Positions 1-7,494 of a DNA stretch of 15,786 bases are shown one piece after another. Position 1 is the stretch's first letter; every line of letters starts with the position of its first letter. The position numbers and the translations under genes are program-made. Below the pieces are notes generated by a model. That model worked only from the letters and a program-made list of their open reading frames with translations. It did no database searches and was not told the DNA's origin. This DNA is from JAZKIX01 sp040384645 (lineage in GTDB: Bacteria > Pseudomonadota > Gammaproteobacteria > Burkholderiales > Burkholderiaceae_D): NCBI GenBank assembly GCA_040384645.1, contig JAZKIX010000051.1, positions 1 to 15,786 on the forward strand, in the 5' to 3' direction.

Positions 1-1
1 A

Positions 2-166
2 CTATTTTCCACCACTAGATTTACCTCCCAGAGAAATGACCTGGTTAGTGCAATTACCAAGCTTGGAGTGCTTCCCCAGTATGTGGACAACAACAGAACA
101 CAAAGAAATCGGCCAAAAATTAAATCAAAATTTCAAGCTTGGATGCGTTTGACAGGCCATTTTTGA
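2..166 (+). CDS. 3' end of an unidentified protein (partial, enters from the left edge)
   Basis: A reading frame is open from the window edge to a TGA at 164-166 and encodes 54 residues ending in KFQAWMRLTGHF. It has no start inside the window, so it would be the C-terminus of a gene beginning to the left. The peptide is hydrophilic and basic (YVDNNRTQRNRPK) with no recognisable motif and no membrane segment. It reads in the same direction as the carbamoyltransferase that follows about 175 bp later and could belong to the same cluster. The stretch is AT-richer than the genes after it. I do not recognise a family. It could also be a chance open frame, since 54 codons is short. Confidence 0.4.
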   Translation, partial: LFSTTRFTSQRNDLVSAITKLGVLPQYVDNNRTQRNRPKIKSKFQAWMRLTGHF

Positions 167-342
167 ACACGCGACAAGGATGGTGCAGATCAGTCGCAAT
201 TTTTACGAAAAATATCCCAGGTGGGTACGTAATCTGTAGAAATCGCGATCTGTATTTGATGGCTGTGTTTGATTGTCTTACTCGATATTCCTTTTTCATT
301 CTTAGAACGATTTTGTATTTTAATAAATGTGGAGATTGCACC

Positions 343-2169
343 ATGGGATATGTGCTTGGCATTTCAGCTTATTACCACGACTCGGCGGCGGCCTTGGTGC
401 GTGACGGTACGATTATCGCTGCGGCCCAGGAGGAGCGCTTCTCGCGAAAGAAGCATGACCCGCGCTTTCCGCAGCGTGCCATCAACTACTGCCTTGGCGA
501 GGCCTTCATCGACGCGTCCGAACTGGACGCTGTCGTGTTCTACGACAGCCCATTGCTGACACTTGATCGGGTGGTAAAAAATACCTTGAGCGTCGCTCCT
601 GCGGGACGCGAACAGTTCGTAGCAGCGTGCCGCGCTTTACTCGGTGCCAAGGCGCGGCTACAGCAAGAACTCGAAGCTTGCCTCGGCCTGACGCCACGCT
701 TGCTGGTAACGCATCACCATATGGCGCACGCAGCCAGTTGCTACTATCCTTCGCCATTCGAAAAAGCGGCAATCCTGACCATCGATGGCGTGGGTGAGTG
801 GGCCACGTGCACGCTGGGCGTCGGAACCGGTGATCGGATCGAATTGCTGCAAGAACTGCGCTATCCGCATTCGCTCGGGCTGCTTTATAGCGCGTTCACG
901 TATTACTGTGGCTTCAAGGTCAACTCTGGCGAGTACAAGCTAATGGGACTGGCGCCGTATGGCGAGCCGCGCTACGTTTCGCTGATCCGCGACGAACTCA
1001 TAGATATTCTCGATGATGGGTCGTTTCGGCTAAACACCGACGCCTTCGGCTATCTCGACTCGCCATTAATGACCAATGGGCGGTTTGAAGAACTGTTCGG
1101 CGGCCCGGCGCGCAAGCCGGATTCGATGATTACCCGTCGTGAAATGGATCTCGCCGCTTCGATTCAATTAGTGGCTGAAGAAATTGTCCTGAAACTGGTG
1201 GCCCACGCCACCAAGATCGGCAAAACTAAAAATCTTGTGATGGCTGGCGGTGTGGCGCTCAACTGCGTTGCCAACGGTCGCGTACTGCGCGAGTCTGGGT
1301 TAGAAGGCTTGTTTGTCCAACCCGCTGCGGGCGATGCGGGCGGCGCGCTTGGAGCCGCATTGCTGGCGTCGCACCAAGTATTCGGAGCGCCGCGTAAAGT
1401 ACGAGCCGGACGCGATTCGATCAATGGCAGCTTCCTTGGGCCTGCTTTCTCGACGCATGAAGTCGAAGCCTTTATCGACCGCGAGGATGCGCCCAGTCAT
1501 CATGTTCCCGACCCGGACGAACGCGCGCAAATTGTCGCCAACACTCTAGCGGACGGCAAGATCGTCGGCTTCTTCAGCGGTCGCATGGAGTTCGGCCCCC
1601 GCTCGCTCGGTGCGCGCTCGATCCTGGGCGACCCGCGCAGCGCCGACATGCAAAGTCGCTTGAACTTGCAGATCAAATTTCGCGAAAGCTTCAGGCCGTT
1701 CGCCCCAGCGGTGCTCGCCACACATGCCAATGAATATTTCGATATCGACTGCGAGAGTCCTTACATGCTACTGGTCGCACCGGTACGCAAAGAACGCCAA
1801 CTGCCTATGGAGCGTGCGGTCAGCGATGGCGACGATATGTTGCCGATCCTCAACCAGCAACGCAGCGACATCCCCGCCGTAACCCATGTCGATTACAGCG
1901 CGCGCGTGCAGACCGTAGGCCAGGACGCCAATCCAGAATTTCGCCGGCTACTGAGCGCGTTCCATGACACGACCGGCTGCCCGGTCCTGGTTAACACATC
2001 GTTCAACGTGCGCGGCGAGCCGATTGTCTGCACCCCGCAAGATGCCTATCGCTGTTTCATGCGCACCGGTATCGACTTGTTGGTGCTGGAAGACCGCCTG
2101 TTGTGGAAGCACGAGCAAACCCTTAAAACCAATGACGAAGATTGGAAAAAAGAATATGAACCAGACTAA
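343..2169 (+). CDS. NodU/CmcH/TobZ-family O-carbamoyltransferase
   Basis: 608 aa; the family transfers a carbamoyl group from carbamoyl phosphate, through a carbamoyl-adenylate, to a hydroxyl on a sugar, antibiotic or Nod factor. The N-terminal kinase/Kae1-like half starts MGYVLGISAYYHDSAAAL, carries the metal-binding HxxxH within H124-H129 (HHHMAH), and the IDGVGEW loop at about 147-153. The C-terminal half has SGRMEFGPRSLGARS at 412-426 and NTSFNVRGEPIVCTP from about 551, both hallmarks of the family. Length is normal. The frame is open upstream to 139, but ATG 343 is preferred: GGAG lies 8 nt upstream and the family N-terminus begins there. The 3' end overlaps the next gene by 14 nt, so it is likely an operon leader. 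The acceptor cannot be read from sequence; a cell-surface glycan or secreted metabolite is inferred. I saw no clear promoter in 167-342, an AT-rich stretch. Confidence 0.95.
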   Translation: MGYVLGISAYYHDSAAALVRDGTIIAAAQEERFSRKKHDPRFPQRAINYCLGEAFIDASELDAVVFYDSPLLTLDRVVKNTLSVAPAGREQFVAACRALLGAKARLQQELEACLGLTPRLLVTHHHMAHAASCYYPSPFEKAAILTIDGVGEWATCTLGVGTGDRIELLQELRYPHSLGLLYSAFTYYCGFKVNSGEYKLMGLAPYGEPRYVSLIRDELIDILDDGSFRLNTDAFGYLDSPLMTNGRFEELFGGPARKPDSMITRREMDLAASIQLVAEEIVLKLVAHATKIGKTKNLVMAGGVALNCVANGRVLRESGLEGLFVQPAAGDAGGALGAALLASHQVFGAPRKVRAGRDSINGSFLGPAFSTHEVEAFIDREDAPSHHVPDPDERAQIVANTLADGKIVGFFSGRMEFGPRSLGARSILGDPRSADMQSRLNLQIKFRESFRPFAPAVLATHANEYFDIDCESPYMLLVAPVRKERQLPMERAVSDGDDMLPILNQQRSDIPAVTHVDYSARVQTVGQDANPEFRRLLSAFHDTTGCPVLVNTSFNVRGEPIVCTPQDAYRCFMRTGIDLLVLEDRLLWKHEQTLKTNDEDWKKEYEPD

Positions 2170-2524
2170 TACGGCACGTTCAGCCCACTTGGCCGGCGCG
2201 ATCTTTGATGAAGTGCTGGTGCCACTGGCGCAAGCCAGGCGGTCCGATGGCGCGCATGACTACTTCCCTCGCTGGCATGAGGCCAACGCATCGAGCTATT
2301 TTCTGCCGCCGAGCCTGTCCGTGATGAGCTTGGCCGATTTCGAGATGCAAGGTGCTGGCACACCGGAAGAATTGGTTGAGCGGCTGACCGCTTACTGGGT
2401 GGCGCAGGACGAACCCGCACTGGCCGGGATGGCGACTCGCTTGAAAGAAGTGGCAGACGCGCTTGGCGAGGAGGCCGCAAATAACGATGGCAACGTCAGC
2501 ATACTTTGCTACACCTTGTTCTGA
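2156..2524 (+). CDS. Small uncharacterised protein in the carbamoyltransferase operon
   Basis: 122 aa, soluble, acidic, with no signal peptide or membrane segment. The frame is open further upstream inside the carbamoyltransferase gene, but ATG 2156 fits best: it overlaps that gene's stop by 14 nt, is preceded by a purine-rich GGAAAAAAG stretch, and the residues upstream look like an out-of-frame shadow. Visible blocks are YFPRWHEANASSYF (about 40-55), SVMSLADFEMQG (about 59-70), a helical middle ending in a run of alternating hydrophobics (LAGMATRLKEVADAL), and a hydrophobic C-terminus VSILCYTLF. I do not recognise a domain. The overlap suggests translational coupling and a role tied to the carbamoyltransferase, for example as a partner or carrier-like helper, but this is inference only. 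Confidence 0.75.
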   Translation: MNQTNTARSAHLAGAIFDEVLVPLAQARRSDGAHDYFPRWHEANASSYFLPPSLSVMSLADFEMQGAGTPEELVERLTAYWVAQDEPALAGMATRLKEVADALGEEAANNDGNVSILCYTLF

Positions 2525-2534
2525 CCACATAAAT

Positions 2535-2558
2535 GGATACGGGGATACGGGGATACGC
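2535..2558 (+). repeat. Three tandem 8-bp units at a gene start
   Basis: GGATACGG, GGATACGG and GGATACGC follow each other without gaps between the stop of the 122-aa gene and the ATG at 2560. An alternative in-frame ATG lies at 2533. The last unit junction forms GGGGA (2549-2553), which is the only Shine-Dalgarno-like sequence for ATG 2560, six bases away. Unit length is not a multiple of three. Confidence 0.85.
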
Positions 2559-2559
2559 T

Positions 2560-3099
2560 ATGTCAATCTACAAAGAAATCGAGCAAGACATTTGGACCTG
2601 GATGCGCGAGTTTGTCGCGGCACCGAACGAATTCTACAACGGGAAATTTCCACCATGCCCATTCGCTTATCGCGCCTTGGTCGGCGAAACGGTGGACGTG
2701 CCGGTGTGGCAGTCGGGCGATATCCGCCACTTCATTCGCGAACACGCCAAATCAATGACGGCGTCTCCTAAGCTGACGACGCGGGTGATGGCTTTTCCAC
2801 CAAGAACGCAGTACGCCTATGGCATCAGCGAATACGTGGAAACTCTCAACACCGAACTCATCGCTGACAATATATTCCTCAATACAGGGCTGACCAAAAC
2901 CATGCAGAGCCGCTACCCCGGTTCGTCCGGCGAGCCCTACTTCGTGGTGGTGGCCAACAGCCTGGAAGCGGTATTAAAAGGCGCAGAGTCGCTTGGACGG
3001 ACCGAATACTATAAAGACTGGCCGGAGGAGCATTTCAAAATTGTGGTCGAGCGGCGCAGCACCATGGCAGCGCGTTACGCCAAGAAAATAGGAGCATGA
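2560..3099 (+). CDS. Uncharacterised 179-aa protein with a PPCPFA motif
   Basis: 179 aa, starting MSIYKEIEQDIWTWM. A second in-frame ATG at 2533 would add MDTGIRGYA, encoded by an 8-bp tandem repeat and therefore unlikely to be protein; GGGGA six bases before ATG 2560 supports the shorter form. The protein is soluble with no signal peptide. Notable features are an aromatic N-terminus (W13, W15), a KFPPCPFAYRAL segment at about 33-44 with a single conserved-looking Cys, and a C-terminal SGEPYFVVVANSLEAVLKGAESLG stretch, given here only as an alternating hydrophobic pattern, that suggests an alpha/beta fold. I cannot name the family. It sits between the 122-aa protein and the SGNH hydrolase, separated by 35 and about 13 bases, so it is probably cotranscribed and part of the same modification pathway. 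Confidence 0.8.
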   Translation: MSIYKEIEQDIWTWMREFVAAPNEFYNGKFPPCPFAYRALVGETVDVPVWQSGDIRHFIREHAKSMTASPKLTTRVMAFPPRTQYAYGISEYVETLNTELIADNIFLNTGLTKTMQSRYPGSSGEPYFVVVANSLEAVLKGAESLGRTEYYKDWPEEHFKIVVERRSTMAARYAKKIGA

Positions 3100-3112
3100 T
3101 ATTTCTACCTTG

Positions 3113-4232
3113 ATGAAATACCACGCACGCATCGGCTTCACCTACATGCCTAGTGCCAAATTGCGCAGTCCAGGCGCCAGCGGCGGTTATTTGGTGCGTA
3201 CTAACGCGGCTGGATTCCGATCGGATCACGAGTTTCCTGTGCAGCGCAGTCGCGGTACCTTCCGTGCGCTGCTATTTGGTGATTCGCAGACCGCCGGTGA
3301 TGGCGTCATCAACGCGTTGCGCTACGGTGACCTGATCGAAAAAGCCGTGCCGGGGCTGGAAATATGTAACTTCGGCATATCAGGCACCGGAACCGATCAG
3401 CATTTTTTGACCTACCAGGAAAATGCCGCCCTCGAGNNNNNNNNNNGATCTAGTCGTCATCGGTCTGTATGTGGAGAATATCCGACGCGTCAACAGCCGC
3501 TTCATTAAAACCCGGGATGCCAGCGGTGCCGAATTCATTCTTCCCAAACCGTATTACCAAATCGAAAACCATGAACTGGTGCTACATCATGTCCCAGTGC
3601 CGAAAAAGCCTTGGACCGAACAGACCCTGCCGGCAGAGCTGCGACAACATGTTTATACCTTTCATGACACCGACTTCCTTAACCGCGTTGCAACGATGGG
3701 ATCGGACACATCCGTCAAGCTCGCGCCGCTGCACAAAACGATCAAAAATCTGACTACACGGCTCTTTGGATTCCGGCCCGCAATGCTTGCACCGCTGCGC
3801 AGTTCGGTCAAAAAAATGGCGATGCGAATGACAGGTTTTACACCTGTGCCAGATTACAACTCACCCGACAATCCGGGATGGCTACTTTTACGCAAGATAC
3901 TTCAAACTTGGTCTGCGGCGAGCAGGGCGCCCATTTTGCTAGTCACTATTCCGGACGAAACCTTTCGCAACGGCTTGAGCGATCCGCGCGCATATCAGGC
4001 GCGCTTTCGCGAATTGACCGCACAAATCGGATGTCACCTGTACGACCCGCTTCCTGAAATATTGAAACTCCCTGCTGAGCAGCGACGCGCCATGTCTGAT
4101 TCGACTGGGCATTTATCAGCCTGCGGGCACGAGACGCTGGCGCAGTTGCTCACCCCAGTGATTGAGCGCCTGTCGCGCGCAAGCCAACACCAGAAAAATC
4201 TTTTTCCATCGCATCGAATAAATGCGCAATGA
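3113..4232 (+). CDS. SGNH/GDSL-family hydrolase, interrupted by an N gap
   Basis: Likely an esterase or O-acyl-transfer enzyme of the SGNH superfamily. Block I is LLFGDSQTAGDG with nucleophile candidate S58; a GISGTGTDQ segment follows, then DLVVIGLYVENIRR after the gap, and near the end DSTGHLSACGH, fitting the Asp-x-x-His catalytic block. 108 residues precede the gap and 261 follow; the two halves lie in different frames as printed. Codons abut both gap edges exactly, so one intact gene results if the true gap is a multiple of three rather than ten; I treat it as an assembly gap, not a frameshift. ATG 3113 is preceded immediately by a possible TTG start at 3110; AGGAG at 3090-3094 is rather far from either. 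No signal peptide is visible, so it is either cytoplasmic or its start is misjudged. It ends the carbamoyltransferase operon, suggesting that it tailors the same product. Confidence 0.8.
3437..3446. other. Assembly gap of ten N
   Basis: Ten undetermined bases interrupt the SGNH hydrolase gene. Ten is probably a placeholder length. The left codon ends at 3436 (GAG) and the right codon begins at 3447 (GAT), so the true length should be a multiple of three, most simply a few codons, given how close the flanking family blocks are. Confidence 0.95.
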
Positions 4233-4333
4233 CAAGTACGCCCGCGATGAGGCCAATGTGCCAGTCGGCAAGAGGCAGAGGGAGTGAAAATCGACGCAAT
4301 TACGCATTGAACAGCCGTATATTTGCAATAATT

Positions 4334-4409
4334 TAGGGAGTATATGCCAAAACAATACCTCTCCCTCACGTATTCATTAGCGATAAAAATATACATGTCC
4401 CAGTATATT
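4334..4409 (-). promoter_or_regulatory. Orphan copy of a sigma54-like promoter with upstream inverted repeat
   Basis: On the minus strand, AGGTATTGTTTTGGCA (4360-4345) has the GG-N10-GC spacing of a sigma54 -24/-12 promoter. An inverted repeat AATATAC-N8-GTATATT (4388-4409) is centred 40 bp upstream of the -24 GG, where an enhancer-binding activator could sit. The element aligns along its length with 8341-8416 in the same orientation, with the same 40-bp spacing. It would fire leftward from about 4334, yet there is no minus-strand gene there, only the 3' end of the SGNH hydrolase on the other strand. The adjoining 4233-4333 spacer shows nothing else I can support. Confidence 0.55.
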
Positions 4410-4445
4410 TAAAGTGAAATACCCGTTTCCACGCCTCAAAATACC

Positions 4446-7400
4446 TCACCCGCGTCGCAAAGTCGATTGCACCAGCTGTGTCGCGGCCTGTTCCGGCAAC
4501 CCTTTATCGAACAACCAGCCCTGCCCGACTTCGACGCCCAGTTCAAACAGTTTCACGGCTTGCGTTTCGTCTTCCACCCCTTCGGCCAGTATCTGTTTGC
4601 CTAGCACGCGGCCGAGGCTGACGATGGTGCGGACGATTTCTTGTGCTTCGCGGCCGGAGCCGAGGCGGATCACGAAGGAACGGTCGATTTTCAAGGTATG
4701 GAAGGGAAAGCGATGCAGGTAAGACAGCGAAGAATAACCGGTGCCGAAATCGTCGATCGAAATCTTGAAGCCCATCTCGTACAGCCGCATCAAGATCTCG
4801 GCAGTGCGTAGCGGATTGGCCATGGCCATGCTTTCGGTGACTTCAAGCTTGATGCGTTTGGCGCGCTCTTTGGGCTGCGGACTGAGTGGCGACAGAATAT
4901 CCAACACTTCGCGTGCTTCGGCTTCCAAATCGGCTTCGGCGAATTGGCGGCCGGACAGGTTGACCGCGATATCGCCCGTGAAGCCCATGCGGTCCCACGC
5001 CACCAGTTGGCGCGCAGCGGTGCGCAGGGTCCAGCTGCCGATGCCGATGATCTGGCCGCTCTCTTCCGCGTAGGGGATAAAAGTGTCGGGCAAGACCAGA
5101 TCACGCGCAGGATGGTGCCAGCGGATCAGCGCTTCAAAGCCGATCAGACGCCGGTCCGATAGCCGGATCAGCGGCTGGTAATACAGTTGGAACTGGTCGT
5201 CGGCCGCCAAGGCCAGGTCGATATCGCGATGCAGTTGGCGCCGGCTGGTCTGGATTTCTTGCTCGGCGGGATCAAATAACTTGACTTGGCTGCGCTGCGA
5301 TTTCTTGGCGATGACCAACGCCAGCCCGACTGCGTTCATCAAGGCTTCGGCACTGTCGAAGCCTTGGCTAGTATGGGCTACCGCAATCGTGGCGCTGACA
5401 TATTGCTGCAGCGTTTCGTGCTCTTTGCTGATAATAAATGGTTGCTTGAAGAGAGCTAATACTTGCTGCCCTTGGGCATCAAATGCGCCGGAAAACTGTA
5501 GCGCAAACTGGTCGTCGCCCAAGCGCGCCAACATGCTGGCTTCTGGTTCCAAGGTGCGCAAGCGCTGTGCAATTTGGATCAGTAAATCGTTGCCGGCCAA
5601 ATGGTCAAAACGTTCATTGATGGCGCGAAAACCATCGACATCGATCAGCAATACGCCACAAGGCAGCACCGCATCGGCCTGCCTTGTGCTGGCTAATTGC
5701 TGCTGCAAGAAATCAAAAAACACTTCGCGGTTATGTAAACCGGTCAGGTGGTCGTGGATGGCGTTGAAAGCCATTTCCCGTTCCTGGTATTTTTGCTCGC
5801 TGATATCGGTCAGCGAACCGGCCATGCGCACCGGCCGGCCGCCTTCGCGCACCGCTTCGCCGCGTGCCAAGAACCAATGCAACTCGCCCTCTTGTACGGT
5901 CTGGAATTCGTGATAAAACTGCCTCGTTTCACCACGCAAATGGGCATCGATTTCTTGCTGGAAACGGGCCCGTTCCAACTGTGTCAGCGGCAATTGCCAG
6001 GTGGCGATATTTTCATGCACTGGATGATCCGGCAAGCCCATCAACTGATACCAGCGCGCCGAATAAAACACCCGGTTGGCGACAATATCCCAATCCCACA
6101 AGCCATCGTTGGCGCCCTGCGCGGCCAAGGCATAGCGCTGCTCGCTGGCGCGCAAACGGGCCTCCGCCCGACGCCGCGATAACTCGTCCTGACGCGCACG
6201 CCAGATGGTGGCCAGCGCGGCTGCCATCAACAGCGCAGCCAGTGGGAAAGCAATCGAAATAAACAAGCGTTCCCGAGCAAACAGAAGCTGCGCCATACCG
6301 AGCAGGCACAAGGTAGATATAGCCAGAATCGAGATCGACACCAAGGGTCGCCGCCGTGCAATCAATCCCACTGCAAACAGCGGCAAGGCCAGCATCAAGG
6401 CCAGTTCCAACGAAGCCGCCCAGTACGGTCGCGCCAGCCAGCGCCCGGTCAGCAAGTTGTCGATCACGGTCGCCAGCCGCTCGACCCCTGGCAGGTTTGG
6501 ATCGAACGGCGAAGCATGCTTATCGCTGTCGCCGACTGCGCCGCCGCCCAGCAAAACGATGCGACCACGCAAGGCTTCGGCAGGTATCCGCCCATTCACC
6601 AGGTCGGCAAAAGAATAGCTCGGAAAACTGCCTTGCGGACCGTAAAAATTGACCCATTGGCGCGATACCAGATCGAGCGGCACGTTGCGCCCGCCCAGCG
6701 CAATGCCCTCGCCCAGACGTGCCTCGACCTGGGTCCAATTGACGCCAGAGGCCAGCGCCGCCAGCGTCATGGCCATGCTCGGGTACAGTTCGTCGTCCAG
6801 CCACAGCGCCGGCTGGTCATAACGCACCGCGCCATCGCTGCCGCGCTGCACGCTGACATGGCCCATCCCGCGCGCGGCGCTAGCCAAGGTTGGAATCGGC
6901 GCCAGCGCCCAACTCGGCTGAAACGGCATCAACGTGCGTAAATCTTCATTGCGATAGCGCATATAGGCGCTGGGCAAAATCGTGTTGGCCGTGCCGCCGG
7001 CAGCGGCGTCGACAACGTAGGGTGAACGGCCATTTTGCAGCGCATACGGCAGCAGGACATTGCCGACGCGCCGTAGCGACTCCGCCAGGATCGCATCGGC
7101 ATTGGCGTCGCGCCGCGAAGCTTCGGGGAACAGCATATCGAAGGCAATCCATCGCGCGCCAGCCGCATGCAGCCGGTCAACGCCCTGAGCCAGAATGCGC
7201 CGGTCCACCGGCAGGCTGCCAAATTCCAGCAGGCTGCGATCATCGACCGTGACGATCACGATGGCCGGCGTGGCAGCGGGTGCGATCACGCCACGCAAGC
7301 GGGTTTGGGCATCGATCACCAGCCCTTCGATGTTGTACAGCAAGGGCTGGCCGATGCGCACGCTCCACGCCGCAATGGCCAGCGCTGCGGCCAACAGTGC

Positions 7401-7481
7401 GATCAAGCCATAGGCAAGGGCTTGGGCTTGGGCTTGAAGCCGGTGTGTGCGACCCGGCTGCGAAGGAGTTACCGCTGTCAT
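4446..7481 (-). CDS. CHASE2-PAS-GGDEF(degenerate)-EAL membrane c-di-GMP phosphodiesterase
   Basis: 1011 aa. Order: transmembrane helix at about 20-43; extracytoplasmic CHASE2 sensor at about 45-335 (VIVTVDDRSLLEFG, GRIVLLGGGAVGDSDKHASPF); three helices at about 345-430; PAS at about 445-570 ending in the typical SLTDISEQK; GGDEF at about 575-735; EAL at about 745-1000. The GGDEF signature is GDDQF (655-659) instead of GGDEF, so cyclase activity is probably lost and the domain may only bind GTP. The EAL domain looks active: EAL at 783-785, NLSGRQF, EVTES, DDFGTGYSS, LKIDRSF, AEGVED and QGWLFDKG are all present. Predicted role: hydrolysis of c-di-GMP in response to a periplasmic signal. The gene starts 13 bases after the FecR gene stop, so the pair is an operon; FecR domains often neighbour CHASE2 proteins and may pass the signal. 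Confidence 0.93.
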   Translation of the reverse strand: MTAVTPSQPGRTHRLQAQAQALAYGLIALLAAALAIAAWSVRIGQPLLYNIEGLVIDAQTRLRGVIAPAATPAIVIVTVDDRSLLEFGSLPVDRRILAQGVDRLHAAGARWIAFDMLFPEASRRDANADAILAESLRRVGNVLLPYALQNGRSPYVVDAAAGGTANTILPSAYMRYRNEDLRTLMPFQPSWALAPIPTLASAARGMGHVSVQRGSDGAVRYDQPALWLDDELYPSMAMTLAALASGVNWTQVEARLGEGIALGGRNVPLDLVSRQWVNFYGPQGSFPSYSFADLVNGRIPAEALRGRIVLLGGGAVGDSDKHASPFDPNLPGVERLATVIDNLLTGRWLARPYWAASLELALMLALPLFAVGLIARRRPLVSISILAISTLCLLGMAQLLFARERLFISIAFPLAALLMAAALATIWRARQDELSRRRAEARLRASEQRYALAAQGANDGLWDWDIVANRVFYSARWYQLMGLPDHPVHENIATWQLPLTQLERARFQQEIDAHLRGETRQFYHEFQTVQEGELHWFLARGEAVREGGRPVRMAGSLTDISEQKYQEREMAFNAIHDHLTGLHNREVFFDFLQQQLASTRQADAVLPCGVLLIDVDGFRAINERFDHLAGNDLLIQIAQRLRTLEPEASMLARLGDDQFALQFSGAFDAQGQQVLALFKQPFIISKEHETLQQYVSATIAVAHTSQGFDSAEALMNAVGLALVIAKKSQRSQVKLFDPAEQEIQTSRRQLHRDIDLALAADDQFQLYYQPLIRLSDRRLIGFEALIRWHHPARDLVLPDTFIPYAEESGQIIGIGSWTLRTAARQLVAWDRMGFTGDIAVNLSGRQFAEADLEAEAREVLDILSPLSPQPKERAKRIKLEVTESMAMANPLRTAEILMRLYEMGFKISIDDFGTGYSSLSYLHRFPFHTLKIDRSFVIRLGSGREAQEIVRTIVSLGRVLGKQILAEGVEDETQAVKLFELGVEVGQGWLFDKGLPEQAATQLVQSTLRRG

Positions 7482-7494
7482 CGCCGCCGGCCCG

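Noticed and set aside
149..177. TTGACA at 149-154 as promoter of the carbamoyltransferase operon
   Set aside because: No acceptable -10 lies 16-18 bases downstream (CGACAA), and the hexamer is inside the upstream open frame.
3423..3446. ATG at 3423 as start of a separate protein across the N gap
   Set aside because: It lies in the wrong frame within the SGNH gene before the gap; only the part from 3447 onward is coding, as the continuation of that gene.
3431..3452. CTCGAG and GATC at the gap edges as cloning-site junctions
   Set aside because: Short restriction-like words are common, and both sides belong to one gene family, so a chimeric join is not needed.
4034..4396. Minus-strand frames (120 and 79 codons) that the orphan promoter could drive
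   Set aside because: They are mostly antisense to the SGNH gene, have no ribosome binding site and no recognisable sequence; the promoter remains without a target.
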